Positions 17,223 through 26,210 of a DNA stretch of 64,000 nt are shown here, piece by piece. The stretch comes from Aquisalimonas sp007126095 (GTDB taxonomy: Bacteria; Pseudomonadota; Gammaproteobacteria; Nitrococcales; Aquisalimonadaceae), in NCBI RefSeq assembly GCF_048323695.1, contig NZ_JBLWFT010000001.1, positions 372,001 to 436,000 on the forward strand. The letters run 5' to 3'. The notes under the pieces are model-generated. The model saw only the letters and a program-made list of their open reading frames with translations. It ran no database searches and had not been told where the DNA came from. Both the position numbers and the translations under genes were made by a program. Within the stretch, counting starts at the first letter, position 1, and every line of letters begins with the position of its first letter.

Positions 17223-18044
17223 ATGACCACCAAACGCACCGTGTTTTTCATCTCGGACCGCACCGGGATTACGGCGGAGACCCTGGGGCACAGCCTGTTG
17301 ACCCAGTTCGACATCGAACTGGATCAGGTGACGCTTCCGTTCGTCGATGACGTCCAGCGCGCCCAGAAGACGGTGGAACAGATCAATCAGGTGGCCACTC
17401 AGACCGGGATCAGCCCGATCGTGTTCAGCACCGTGGTGAAGTCCGAGGTCCGTGATCACCTCCGCCAGTGCCACGCCACCTTCTTCGACTTCTTTGACAC
17501 GTTCATCGCCCCTCTGGAGCGGGAACTCGGGGTGCCGTCGTCCCACGCCATCGGGCAGGCGCACGGGCGCGGTGACAACCGCCTCTACGATGTGCGGATC
17601 GACGCCATGAACTTCGCCCTCAACAACGACGACGGCGTGAGTACCCGCCACTACAAGGACGCCGATGTGGTTATCGTTGGCGTCTCCCGGACCGGCAAGA
17701 CCCCGGTGTCGATCTATCTCGCGCTACAGTATGGCATTTACGCGGCCAATTATCCGCTGACGGATGAAGATCTTATGGAGGGGCGGCTGCCGAGCTGCCT
17801 CGGTCCGTACCGGAAAAAGCTCTACGGGCTCAGCATCCACGCCGAACGGCTCCGGGAGATCCGCCAGGAGCGTCGCCCCAACAGCCAGTACGCATCGCTG
17901 CAGCAGTGCCAGATGGAAGTGGCTCGCGCCGAAGGGCTGTTCCGGCGAGAAGCGATTCCCTACGTCAACTCCACCACCATCTCCATCGAGGAGATTGCCA
18001 GCACCATGATCGTGGAGGCGAGGCTCCGGCGGCGGCTGTACTGA
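17223..18044 (+). CDS. ppsR: PEP synthase regulatory protein (kinase/pyrophosphorylase, DUF299)
   Basis: This bifunctional enzyme inactivates PpsA by ADP-dependent threonine phosphorylation and reactivates it by phosphate-dependent dephosphorylation. The 273-residue protein starts with TVFFISDRTGITAETLGHSL and has the P-loop VIVGVSRTGKTPVSIYLA near residue 150, both characteristic. The end, NSTTISIEEIASTMI, is also typical. It is back to back with its target ppsA, which supports the assignment strongly. Confidence 0.97.
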   Translation: MTTKRTVFFISDRTGITAETLGHSLLTQFDIELDQVTLPFVDDVQRAQKTVEQINQVATQTGISPIVFSTVVKSEVRDHLRQCHATFFDFFDTFIAPLERELGVPSSHAIGQAHGRGDNRLYDVRIDAMNFALNNDDGVSTRHYKDADVVIVGVSRTGKTPVSIYLALQYGIYAANYPLTDEDLMEGRLPSCLGPYRKKLYGLSIHAERLREIRQERRPNSQYASLQQCQMEVARAEGLFRREAIPYVNSTTISIEEIASTMIVEARLRRRLY

Positions 18045-18132
18045 GAGGATGTCAACACGCGGTCCTGAGACTGGATGGGCGTTGCGGATTGGGGCTGGTC
18101 CAGGCGGTCGGGGCCTGTGTTATGCTCCGCAA

Positions 18133-18609
18133 ATGTTCTCGGATGCCCGCCAGCACAGCCTTCTGGATACGCTCCCGTCGCGTTCCTTCGTGACGTTGAT
18201 GGAACTCTACGAGGACAACTACATCCTGGTGCGGCGGCTGGTGCCCGGGCTGCAGGATCTGGACGGCGCCTATGTTTCCCGGGTCTCGGGCACGGCCGAT
18301 CTGCATCTGCGCGTGCTGGAGCAGACGCCTTACACCACCTCGCTGTCGCTCACCCACGTCTTCCGCCGGCCCGACGCCGCCGCGGCGCAACCCGATCTGC
18401 AACTGCGTATCTACCACGATGCCCGGGCGGGAGAAGTACTGCCCGAGACCGACGTGACCCATTTCGATCTCTGGGGCGGGCGGCAGCCGGAGCGCAAGAG
18501 TCTCGAATGGCGCTGGGAACTCAACCGTTTTCTCAACCGCTGGCTGCGCTACTGCCTGAACGAAGGGCATGGCTTCAGTCCGGCGTACGCCCCTGCCGAG
18601 ACGGGCTGA
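18133..18609 (+). CDS. DUF1249 (YqiB-like) protein
   Basis: A 158-residue soluble protein of the DUF1249 family, conserved in gammaproteobacteria and of unknown function. Features seen: FVTLMELYEDNYILVRRLVP near the N terminus, the arginine-containing strand DLHLRVLEQTPYTTSLSLTH, and the C-terminal LNRFLNRWLRYCLNEGHGF. The start is placed at ATG 18133 (MFSDARQHSLLDTLPSRSFV), because the frame upstream to 18049 has no conserved sequence. It is 88 bases after ppsR on the same strand. In E. coli the family sits between nudF and cpdA, but neither is here. Its last 35 bases overlap the convergent phosphodiesterase. Confidence 0.88.
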   Translation: MFSDARQHSLLDTLPSRSFVTLMELYEDNYILVRRLVPGLQDLDGAYVSRVSGTADLHLRVLEQTPYTTSLSLTHVFRRPDAAAAQPDLQLRIYHDARAGEVLPETDVTHFDLWGGRQPERKSLEWRWELNRFLNRWLRYCLNEGHGFSPAYAPAETG

Positions 18610-19363
18610 CCGCGCGCTCGCCGGCCGCGCGGCTCATCGCCGCTCTCAGCTCTCCCGGGCACATGCTCTCCAGCCAGCCAACGCCGCGTCGGCACAGGCG
18701 CTCGGCCAGGGATGCGTCGTCCACCTCGTAGATCGCCCAGTCCCAGGGGCCGTCCGGCAGGCGGGCCATGCCGGCCGGCAGCAGCTTGTGATGACAGAAG
18801 AGGAACTCCGGCGTCAGGGCGCGGGCCCGTTCAATGGCCGCAGTTCCGTAACGGGGGATGACCCAGCCCACGGCGGCGCGCGCCTGGGAACGGGTCGCCT
18901 GGAGCACATCGTCGCGGAAGCTGATGATCACCCGCTGATCCCCCAGCGCCTCGGAGGCCGCCAGGACGGCCTGGACCGTCGCCGGCGCGGAATGGTGGCG
19001 CAGGACTTCCGGCTTGACCTCAATGAACACCCACAGGCCGGGGACGGCGGACAGGCGCTCGGCGACACGCGTCAGGCGCGGGAGTGGCTCGCCCCGGAAC
19101 CGTTCCCCGAAACGCGCGGGTTCGCAGGCGCTCAGAGCGTCGACGGCGGCGGCCGTGAGCCTGTTCACGTCACCGTCCACTCCGGTGGTGCGCTGCAGGG
19201 AGGGGTCGTGGAGGACTACGGGCACGCCGTCGGCGGTCAGCTGGATATCCAGTTCGATGCCGTCGGCACCGGCGGCGACGGCCGCCTCGAACGCCGCCAG
19301 CGTATTCTCGGGATAGCTGCGGGCGACGCCACGATGGGCAATGATGCGCGGGTGTTCGTCCAT
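18575..19363 (-). CDS. ugpQ: glycerophosphodiester phosphodiesterase
   Basis: Cytoplasmic enzyme that hydrolyses glycerophosphodiesters from phospholipid turnover to glycerol-3-phosphate and alcohol. The start at 19363 (MDEHPRIIAHRGVARSYPEN) gives 262 residues; the longer open frame upstream overlaps the transglutaminase gene and is not conserved. The GDPD signature is present: AHRG, PENTLAAFEAAVAAGADGIE, LDIQLTADGVPVVLHDPSLQ. No signal peptide, so a cytosolic UgpQ-type enzyme rather than a periplasmic GlpQ. It lies 47 bases after the transglutaminase gene. Confidence 0.92.
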   Translation of the reverse strand: MDEHPRIIAHRGVARSYPENTLAAFEAAVAAGADGIELDIQLTADGVPVVLHDPSLQRTTGVDGDVNRLTAAAVDALSACEPARFGERFRGEPLPRLTRVAERLSAVPGLWVFIEVKPEVLRHHSAPATVQAVLAASEALGDQRVIISFRDDVLQATRSQARAAVGWVIPRYGTAAIERARALTPEFLFCHHKLLPAGMARLPDGPWDWAIYEVDDASLAERLCRRGVGWLESMCPGELRAAMSRAAGERAVSPSRQGRTPD

Positions 19364-19410
19364 CGGCTGCCCTTTGCGTTCGCGGTGTTCCCAGTGACTG
19401 TAGCCGCGGA

Positions 19411-21432
19411 TCAGCCCGCGTGCGAGCCCGCTGCCCCTGGTTCTGCGGCCGCCCGCGGTGCGTCCCCTGACATGCGCGATGGCCGGAAGCGCCTTACGGC
19501 GCGGCGGAGTGCGGTCATGTCCGCCGCCGTCTGGTGGCGGCCGTACCGGATGCGCAGGTAATGCGTCGTGATCGTGGTGATGACCTCGGCCTGATCCGGC
19601 CACTGCGCGGCGGCCCGCCGGGCGAAGGTGTGCGGCCCCTCGGAGGCGGGTGCACGCAGGCCGGCGCGTGCCGCACGATGGCGGAACGTGCGCCAGGCGC
19701 GGGTGGCGGGGTCCGGTGGCCGGGGACGCGAGCGGTACAGGAGTAGGGCCGCGAGTGCGCCGAGTAGCAGAGCCATGGTGGCCGTGAGGGCGATCACCAC
19801 GCGCTGCCACGAGCCCAGGCTCAGGCGTTGCATCAGGTTATCCTGCAGCGTCGGCCCGTAGGCGAGCACCCAGCGGTTCCAGTAGGCATTCATGGCATCC
19901 CAGCGCAGTGACAGGGACCCGACCAGTCCGTCGCCGCCTGTGACGCCCCCGGGGGCGGGGTCGCCATCGGGCAATGCTTCGGCGAGACCGTGCTCCACGC
20001 GCTCCGGCGCCACCTGGGCCGTGGGGTCGACACGGACCCAGCCTTCGCCCTCCAGCCAGACTTCCACCCAGGCGTGGGCATCGGACTGTCGCACGATCAT
20101 GTAATCGCCGGCCGGGTTCATGCGGCCTCCCAGGTACCCGGTGACCACGCGCGCGGGGATGTCGGCGGCGCGCATCAGGACCGAGAACGCCGACGCGTAG
20201 TGCTCACAGAAGCCGGCCCGGGTTTCGAACAGGAACTGATCGACGCTGTCGTCGTCCAGCAGCGGGGGCTGGAGGGTGTACGAAAAGGGCTCGGAGGCGA
20301 AGTGTCGCAGCCCCTGTTCCACCACATCACGGTCGCCGCCGGCCTCGTCGCGCCAGCGCCGGGCCAGCTCCCGGGCCTGCGGATGGGCATCGTCCGGCAG
20401 TGCAAGATGGCGCCGGCGCTCGCCGTCGCCCAGTGAACGGCCGAGCTGGTAGTGCAGAGCGGATCGCGCCTCGTAGCGGATGCGCTCACGCAACGGGGTG
20501 CTCTTGCGTAGCTGGTGGGCGCGGTCGAATTCGGCCGTGTGGTCGACGGAGGTGGCGACATCCAGAGTGAGCAGCCAGGGTTGGTTGTGGGGTTCCAGCG
20601 TGACCACATAGCGGGAGGGTTCGCTCAGGGCTCGGACCTCGGTGGCGTTCCGCCCGGTGGTGCGTTCCTGCGTCCAGGTCTGGCCGTCGTAAGCGGCAAG
20701 GACCGGCCCGCGCCAGTATCGCTGTCCCCGCGGCGGCGGGCCGTCGGTGAACTCGACACGGAATGCCGGGTCGGTGGACTGGCTCAGATTGCTGATCGCG
20801 CCCGGGGTCATTTCATCACTGAGGCCGGTCATGGCCGCATAGGCGTCTTCCGGCATGCCCCAGAGTGGCCCCTGGATGCGGGGGAACAGGGCAAACAGCA
20901 GCACCATGATCGGTATCGCCTGCGTCAGCATGGTGCCGGCAAGCCGGGCGTGGGCGCCGACGGGGCTGGCGTCGCTGGCGCCCTGCGTGGTGATGAGCAG
21001 GGTGGTCAAGGCCCAGGTCGCGGCGGCGGCGTGGGCCGCGCTTAGCAGGCTCTGGTCGAAAAGAAAGGCGGTGGCCACCAGAAAGTAGCCCAGCAGCAGG
21101 ATCACCAGGGCGTCGCGCGCGTTGCGCAGCTCCAGGAACTTGAAACCCGCCATCAGGGACAGCAGCGCGACGCCGGCATCGAGCCCGAGAATGGTGCCGT
21201 AGGTCACGTAGATGGCGCCGGTTGCCGTGATCACCGCCAGCAGGCGGGTCAGGCGCCCGGGCAGGGCGTCGCCGCGCAGACTGAGCAGATAGCGAAGGCC
21301 ACCGCATGCGATCACGCTGATGATGAGCCACAGCGGGAGTTGCAGTGCATGCGGTGCAATCACCAGCCCCATGGCGGCCAGAAGCCATTTCAGTCGGTCA
21401 TGGGCAATGCCTGCCGGTGGCGGGGCGGTCAT
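19411..21432 (-). CDS. TgpA-type membrane transglutaminase-like protein (DUF3488)
   Basis: A 673-residue inner-membrane protein. Residues 1-190 form about six membrane helices (DUF3488), followed by a large periplasmic transglutaminase-like domain, one more helix (LTATMALLLGALAALLLYR) and a cytoplasmic tail (DUF4129-like). The papain-type triad is visible: Cys in ETRAGFCEHYASAF, His in SDAHAWVEVW, Asp in WVRVDPT. Pseudomonas TgpA is essential, but its substrate is not settled. The start codon overlaps the stop of the DUF58 gene by 4 bases (ATGA), showing tight coupling in moxR-DUF58-tgpA. Confidence 0.93.
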   Translation of the reverse strand: MTAPPPAGIAHDRLKWLLAAMGLVIAPHALQLPLWLIISVIACGGLRYLLSLRGDALPGRLTRLLAVITATGAIYVTYGTILGLDAGVALLSLMAGFKFLELRNARDALVILLLGYFLVATAFLFDQSLLSAAHAAAATWALTTLLITTQGASDASPVGAHARLAGTMLTQAIPIMVLLFALFPRIQGPLWGMPEDAYAAMTGLSDEMTPGAISNLSQSTDPAFRVEFTDGPPPRGQRYWRGPVLAAYDGQTWTQERTTGRNATEVRALSEPSRYVVTLEPHNQPWLLTLDVATSVDHTAEFDRAHQLRKSTPLRERIRYEARSALHYQLGRSLGDGERRRHLALPDDAHPQARELARRWRDEAGGDRDVVEQGLRHFASEPFSYTLQPPLLDDDSVDQFLFETRAGFCEHYASAFSVLMRAADIPARVVTGYLGGRMNPAGDYMIVRQSDAHAWVEVWLEGEGWVRVDPTAQVAPERVEHGLAEALPDGDPAPGGVTGGDGLVGSLSLRWDAMNAYWNRWVLAYGPTLQDNLMQRLSLGSWQRVVIALTATMALLLGALAALLLYRSRPRPPDPATRAWRTFRHRAARAGLRAPASEGPHTFARRAAAQWPDQAEVITTITTHYLRIRYGRHQTAADMTALRRAVRRFRPSRMSGDAPRAAAEPGAAGSHAG

Positions 21433-22391
21433 GCGACCTCCGGGAACCGTGCCAGTGCCTCCAGGCAGCGGAGCCGGTGAGCTGCTCCGACACCGGGCGC
21501 GATGCGCACCCCCGGCAACACGAGTCCGTACGCCCGGTGTTCCCGCTCGGCGTCGAGAATCCAGCGACACAGGCGGGAGAGCCGGGCCTCGGTGCCGAGT
21601 CCGTTAAGGGACTGGTAGTCGAGCCAGACCGACGCCCGGTTGCCGCCGCCGCTGAACTGCTTCGTCTGCAGTTCCTGCTCCTGCGCAAGGCTGCGCCAGT
21701 GGATCCGCTTCAGCGGGTCCGCCGGGCGGTAGCGGCGCAGGCCGGTGAAATCGTCGTCGCCCGGCTCGGTGGTCGCGTCCCGGTGGCCGCTCCGGTCCGC
21801 GTCCGGCGGTGGCACTGCCCCGTGCTCGGGCGCGGGGTAGACGACACACTGTGCGTCCAGGCGGATTCTGCTCCAGGCCCGGTACAGCCCTGCCGGGAAG
21901 CGCGATTCGGCCACCAGTGGCGGCAGGGCGGCAACGCCGCGCCCGCGGGTCGCCACGGTGATGGTGACGGTGGCCGTCTCCTCCGGCGGGATGTCGACGC
22001 AGCGTCCGGGCAGATCCGGTTGCCACACGGTAATGCCAATGCGCGTGCGTGGCGCAGGGTTGGTTACGTCCACGGTGAAGCGCGCCAGCTGCCCGGCAAA
22101 CACGGCGGCGGGAGGCCGTGCCGTGACGTTGACGCCGTGCAGGTTCCGGAACGTGTGGACGATTGCGACAAGCGCGAAACCGACCAGAAGAAAACAGAGC
22201 AGAAACGCCATGTTATTGCTGTAGTTCACGGCGCCCAACCAGATCGCGACCACCATGGCTGCGAACACCAGGCAGGCGCCGGTGGGCAGGATGAAGATGG
22301 TCCGGTAGCGCAGTTCCGCGGCGCGGGTCAGCGGGCTGCGGCGGTCGATCCAGCGTTGCAGCACGCCAGCCGGTGTGGTGATGGCTGTCAC
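21429..22391 (-). CDS. DUF58 (YeaD2-like) membrane protein
   Basis: A 320-residue protein with two N-terminal membrane helices (TIFILPTGACLVFAAMVVAI and MAFLLCFLLVGFALVAIVHT) and a soluble part ending in a DUF58 domain, which has a vWA-like fold. The DUF58 hallmark is DDFTGLRRYRPADPLKRIHW followed by RSLAQ. In moxR operons these proteins are thought to be chaperone or adaptor partners of the AAA ATPase, though their exact job is not known. The gene overlaps the moxR stop and the tgpA start by 4 bases on each side. Confidence 0.93.
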   Translation of the reverse strand: MTAITTPAGVLQRWIDRRSPLTRAAELRYRTIFILPTGACLVFAAMVVAIWLGAVNYSNNMAFLLCFLLVGFALVAIVHTFRNLHGVNVTARPPAAVFAGQLARFTVDVTNPAPRTRIGITVWQPDLPGRCVDIPPEETATVTITVATRGRGVAALPPLVAESRFPAGLYRAWSRIRLDAQCVVYPAPEHGAVPPPDADRSGHRDATTEPGDDDFTGLRRYRPADPLKRIHWRSLAQEQELQTKQFSGGGNRASVWLDYQSLNGLGTEARLSRLCRWILDAEREHRAYGLVLPGVRIAPGVGAAHRLRCLEALARFPEVA

Positions 22392-23323
22392 GGAATCGGC
22401 ACGGCGGCGAGCAAGGCCTCCGCCGGCACCGCCTCACCTGCCGTGTTGCACGTCTGCAGCCGGTGCCCGGCCACACTGGGAAAGACGGCCTGGACGTCCT
22501 CCGGCACAACGGCGTCGCGCCCGTCCAGGTGCGCCCAGGCGCGAGCGGCGCGCAGCAGTGCCTGTCCCGCACGGGGAGAGAGGCCGTGCTGCAGTTCCGG
22601 CGTCGAGCGGGTATGAGCCAGAATCGCCTGCACGTAGGCGATCAGGGCGTCGGAGGCGTGGACGTCACGCACCTGCGCCTGCTCGTGCTGCAGCCCCTCC
22701 GGTGACATCACCGCGGGCGTCTCCGCCAGCAGGTGACGGCGATCCTGACCAGCCAGCAGTTGGCGTTCCGCGCGACTGTCCGGATAGCCGATGCTGATCC
22801 GCATCAGGAAACGGTCGAGCTGAGACTCGGGGAGCGGGAAAGTGCCCACCTGGTTCTCGGGGTTCTGAGTGGCGATGACGAAAAAGGGCTCGGGCAGGGG
22901 GCGTGTCTCGCCTTCGGTGGTCACCTGCCGCTCCTCCATCGCCTCGAGCAGCGCGCTCTGGGTACGGGGCGTGGCACGGTTGACCTCGTCCGCCAGCAGG
23001 AGCTGCGTGAACACCGGTCCGGGGTGAAAGTCGAAACGGGCGTGGTGGCGGTCGTAGATGCTGGCACCCACCACGTCGGCGGGCAGCATGTCGCTGGTGA
23101 ACTGGAGCCGCCGGAACTCGAGTCCCAGGAGGCGCCCGATGGTGTGCGCCAGCGTGGTCTTGCCCACACCGGGCAGGTCTTCGATGAGCAGGTGTCCCTC
23201 GGCCAGCAGGCAGGCAATGGCAAGGCGGACCTGCCCGGTCTTGCCGAGGATGACGGTCTCCGCGGCCTGCAGGAGCGGCGCCACGCTGGTTTCCTGGCCG
23301 CGCATCAGGCCTCCGTGCAACAC
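22388..23323 (-). CDS. MoxR-family AAA+ ATPase
   Basis: A 311-residue AAA_3 ATPase. Walker A is EDLPGVGKTTLAHTIG, Walker B is LLLADEVNRATPRTQSALLE, and sensor 1 is FFVIATQNPENQVGTFPLPE followed by SQLDRF. The C-terminal lid (AAA_lid_2) contains the family element ELQHGLSPRAGQALLRAARA. MoxR proteins act as chaperones for the assembly of metal- or vWA-domain complexes. It is the first gene of the three-gene operon with the DUF58 and transglutaminase genes. A second possible start, MRGQETSV, lies six codons in. Confidence 0.94.
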   Translation of the reverse strand: MLHGGLMRGQETSVAPLLQAAETVILGKTGQVRLAIACLLAEGHLLIEDLPGVGKTTLAHTIGRLLGLEFRRLQFTSDMLPADVVGASIYDRHHARFDFHPGPVFTQLLLADEVNRATPRTQSALLEAMEERQVTTEGETRPLPEPFFVIATQNPENQVGTFPLPESQLDRFLMRISIGYPDSRAERQLLAGQDRRHLLAETPAVMSPEGLQHEQAQVRDVHASDALIAYVQAILAHTRSTPELQHGLSPRAGQALLRAARAWAHLDGRDAVVPEDVQAVFPSVAGHRLQTCNTAGEAVPAEALLAAVPIP

Positions 23324-23357
23324 GATGATCCCTCTCCCGGTTGCTGGTTGCGGTGTG

Positions 23358-24161
23358 TCAGTGGCCGTCCATCAATCGTGCCAGGTGATCGCGGACCGTG
23401 CCCATATTGAACGGCTTGTCGCACAGGGCGGAGACTCCCGCCTGGCGGACGGCCGAAAGCCGCGCTTCGTCCTGTTCGCAGGTCACCATCAGCACCGGAA
23501 TGTGGGACAGGGTCGGTTCGCGGCGGATGTGTTCCACCAGCGCGTGCCCGTCCATCTCCGGCATGTTGTAGTCGGTGACGACGATATCGAACTCCGTCTG
23601 CGACAACAGCTCCAGTGCATCCGCTCCCGTGGCGGCCTCGCTGATGCGCTCCAGCCCCATCTGGGTGAAGGCGGTGCGGAGAAACCGGCGGGAGAGGGGG
23701 CTGTCGTCGACGATGAGTACGTGCAGATCCTCGATGTCGGAATAGCTGAGCTCAAGGGGGCGAGGCGCCACAAGGCCGATCGTGTTCTCGAGGGCGGTAC
23801 GCAGCGCGTCCACGTGGAACGGTTTCGGCAGGATGGCGATGACGCCCGCCTGACGGATCGGCTCCAAATTGTGGGGGTGCTGTTCGCTGGAGACCAGCAT
23901 GAAGGGGATGTCCGCCAGCGAGCCCGTTTCGCGCATGCGCGTGACCAGATCGGATCCGGTCATGTCGTCGAAGTACATGGCGCTGGCAACCAGGTCGGGT
24001 GGGCGTGCGTCCATGACCAGCATGGCCTCCTCGCCGGTGGCGACGCCATCGACCTTGTCGATGCCCATCTCGTTGAGATGATTGATGATGATTCGCCGCT
24101 GCGTTGCAGACGGTTCCGCCAGGAGGATGGTCAGGTCCTCGATACTGATCGCGTCATCCAT
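23358..24161 (-). CDS. response regulator with two receiver domains, first one degenerate
   Basis: 267 residues made only of two CheY-like receiver domains with no output domain. In the first (about residues 8-130) the acidic pair is replaced (LLAEPSATQ) and the phospho-acceptor position reads PDLVASAMYFDDMTG, with Ala where Asp is expected; the conserved Lys is kept (LPKPF). The second (145-262) looks active: VLIVDDSP, DIVVTDYNMPEMDG, VTCEQ, CDKPF. I infer an adaptor or phosphate-sink protein whose N-terminal domain mediates binding. It precedes the moxR operon by 34 bases on the same strand. No histidine kinase is nearby. Confidence 0.9.
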   Translation of the reverse strand: MDDAISIEDLTILLAEPSATQRRIIINHLNEMGIDKVDGVATGEEAMLVMDARPPDLVASAMYFDDMTGSDLVTRMRETGSLADIPFMLVSSEQHPHNLEPIRQAGVIAILPKPFHVDALRTALENTIGLVAPRPLELSYSDIEDLHVLIVDDSPLSRRFLRTAFTQMGLERISEAATGADALELLSQTEFDIVVTDYNMPEMDGHALVEHIRREPTLSHIPVLMVTCEQDEARLSAVRQAGVSALCDKPFNMGTVRDHLARLMDGH

Positions 24162-24347
24162 TGGTGTTCTTGTCCGGTCAGCGTATTAGGGCACGTAGAC
24201 AGCCTAACCGATGCGATGTGGTGGTAGTGAGAACGGGTTGGCGTCTGCGCAGGCCTTTGTGCATTACCATCTTGGACGATATGGTACCGCAGGGTGGCGG
24301 GACACGGATGACCCACAGATCAACAACAATTCCGGGGCACATGCCTG

Positions 24348-25289
24348 ATGAGGCAGAAATTCACGGTCACGATCACCGACTTTCGCGGATCGCGCCAGTA
24401 CTCGCTGCATCAACTGGCGCGGACATTTGCACTGATATTCGCGCTCGGGCTGATTCTGATTCTCAGTGCCGGGGCCGGGGTGATTGTCTGGTTGCAGAGC
24501 GAGGTGGGAGCGCTCGAGGATCGCCGTGACAGCGCACTGCAGGAGTATGCCCGGCTGCAGGAGGTCAACGGTGCGCTCATGGAAACGGTGGAGCAGAAGA
24601 ACAGCCAGCTGGACGTAGTCACCACGGAGCTGGGCGAGATCGAGAGCCTGATCGGGCTACAGCCGGAAGGCGATGCCGACATCGTCAGGCGTCTCGACAC
24701 CGCCAGCCATACGGCGCTGGAGCGGACCACCTTTCTGCAGAATGTCCCCAGCGGGTTTCCTATGCGCAATCGGGGTGTCACCAGTGAGTATGGCTGGCGG
24801 ACCCATCCCGTGCAGGGTGAGAGGCGGTTCCACCCGGGGATCGATCTTCGCGCACCCGTTGGTACGCCGGTCATGACTACGGCGGACGGCGTCATCGAAT
24901 ACGCTGGCTATCACCAGGACAGCGGCTTCGGCAATCTCATCATCGTCAACCACAATTTCGGTTTTCGCACGTACTACGCGCACCTGGACGGCTTCGAGGT
25001 GGAGCCCGGTGATTTCGTGCGCAAGGGGGAGGTGATTGCCACCAGCGGCGAAACCGGGGTGACCGCCGGGCCGCACCTGCATTACGAGGTCTGGCACATT
25101 CAGCGCCGCCTCAACCCGGAGCCATTCCTCGAGTGGAGTCTCAGCGATTACGAAACCATCTTCGAGGAGAAGAGCCGCGTCAAATGGGACGCGCTCCTGG
25201 ATGCCGTCCGCATGCGCCTGAATGCGCCGGTACACCGGCTCACCATGCGTGAGAGCAATGTGCAGGAGAGTATCGAGGCGCTAGAATAA
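24348..25289 (+). CDS. M23-family (LytM) peptidoglycan endopeptidase, membrane anchored
   Basis: 313 residues: a short cytoplasmic tail, one membrane helix (about 25-48, FALIFALGLILILSAGAGVI), a periplasmic coiled coil (about 50-105) and a LytM domain. The zinc ligands are present in RRFHPGIDLRAPVG (His and Asp) and GPHLHYEVW (HxH), so it should be an active endopeptidase that cuts peptide crosslinks. The arrangement resembles MepM/NlpD-like or Mpg-type enzymes. The ATG at 24348 overlaps no other gene. Gene neighbours give no specific clue, though a ParA-like ATPase ends 34 bases away on the opposite strand. Confidence 0.93.
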   Translation: MRQKFTVTITDFRGSRQYSLHQLARTFALIFALGLILILSAGAGVIVWLQSEVGALEDRRDSALQEYARLQEVNGALMETVEQKNSQLDVVTTELGEIESLIGLQPEGDADIVRRLDTASHTALERTTFLQNVPSGFPMRNRGVTSEYGWRTHPVQGERRFHPGIDLRAPVGTPVMTTADGVIEYAGYHQDSGFGNLIIVNHNFGFRTYYAHLDGFEVEPGDFVRKGEVIATSGETGVTAGPHLHYEVWHIQRRLNPEPFLEWSLSDYETIFEEKSRVKWDALLDAVRMRLNAPVHRLTMRESNVQESIEALE

Positions 25290-25323
25290 CTGGTCGTGGT
25301 CGGGTGCCGGCTCCCCGGTGGCC

Positions 25324-26169
25324 TCAGCCTTGTTCCACCCAGCTGAGGAGCCTCTGCCACTCCTTCAGTTCCCGCTCCAGCGAGCGGGACGGGTGGCGGA
25401 GTTCCGCGATGCCCTGTCCCTGTTCCGCCGCGTGAAGGTAGTTCTGCGTATCCCGCAGGCGCGCCACCACCGGGATGTTGAGGCTCTGCAGAAACCGCTC
25501 GAGCGATTGCAGAGCGACAGTGTGTTCCTTGGTACGGTTGGCGATGATGCCGATTCGCACGCTTTTCGAGTCCCGGCGGATTTTCGCCTTCAACAGCAGA
25601 TCCCGTATGAAGTCGGCGCCGGCGCCTATGTCTATGGACGACGGCAGCACCGGAATCAGGATGACATCCGCCCCCTGGACGTGATCCACCATCTCCAGCC
25701 CGGCCACACCGGCCGGTGTGTCGTTGATGACGCGGCGGGTCTCCAGCGGCACACGCAGCTGCCAGCTGCGCGTGATCCCCAGGCTCTGGCGCTCCTGCAC
25801 CGACACACCGTGGATCGGCGGGGCTGTGCCCGGCCGTGAGGCGAGCCAGCGGGAGCTGGACGTCTGCGGATCGTGATCGAACAGCGCCGGGTAGAGGCCC
25901 TGGTGGGCATACCAGACCGCGAGGTTTGTCGCGACCGTGGTCTTCCCGCATCCCCCTTTGCCGTTGATGACGACGATCCGCCGTGTCACCGACTCGTCCA
26001 CCGGCGCGAGCCGGGGAGGCGAGGGCGTGTCGACGGTCAGATTGGACTCCGGACCATGGCCGGTAGTGTCACGGTTGTAAAAGGTAATGTGTTCCAGCTC
26101 CGTCCCTGCGTGGGCTGAACTTCTGCATTTTTCATGATCGCGCTGTCTCAGGGTACAAGAATGCGACAT
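25324..26169 (-). CDS. orphan ParA/MinD-like ATPase
   Basis: A P-loop ATPase with the deviant Walker A KGGCGKTT (in VVINGKGGCGKTTVATNLAV). It has a ParA-type Walker A' (LFDHDPQTSSSRWL) and a switch region VINDTPAGVAG, close to the VirC1/ParA group. The start is uncertain. The ATG at 26169 gives 281 residues with a poorly structured 55-residue head. A GTG at 26001 would give 225 residues and begins just before the first strand, the usual ParA size, but neither has a good ribosome site. No ParB, MinC or replicon gene is adjacent, so it is an orphan; such proteins often position protein clusters or partition cargo. It follows the LysR gene by 41 bases. Confidence 0.82.
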   Translation of the reverse strand: MSHSCTLRQRDHEKCRSSAHAGTELEHITFYNRDTTGHGPESNLTVDTPSPPRLAPVDESVTRRIVVINGKGGCGKTTVATNLAVWYAHQGLYPALFDHDPQTSSSRWLASRPGTAPPIHGVSVQERQSLGITRSWQLRVPLETRRVINDTPAGVAGLEMVDHVQGADVILIPVLPSSIDIGAGADFIRDLLLKAKIRRDSKSVRIGIIANRTKEHTVALQSLERFLQSLNIPVVARLRDTQNYLHAAEQGQGIAELRHPSRSLERELKEWQRLLSWVEQG

Positions 26170-26210
26170 GGTCCGCACACTGTGACCAGAAATGGGGCTG
26201 TCTGGCCCGA

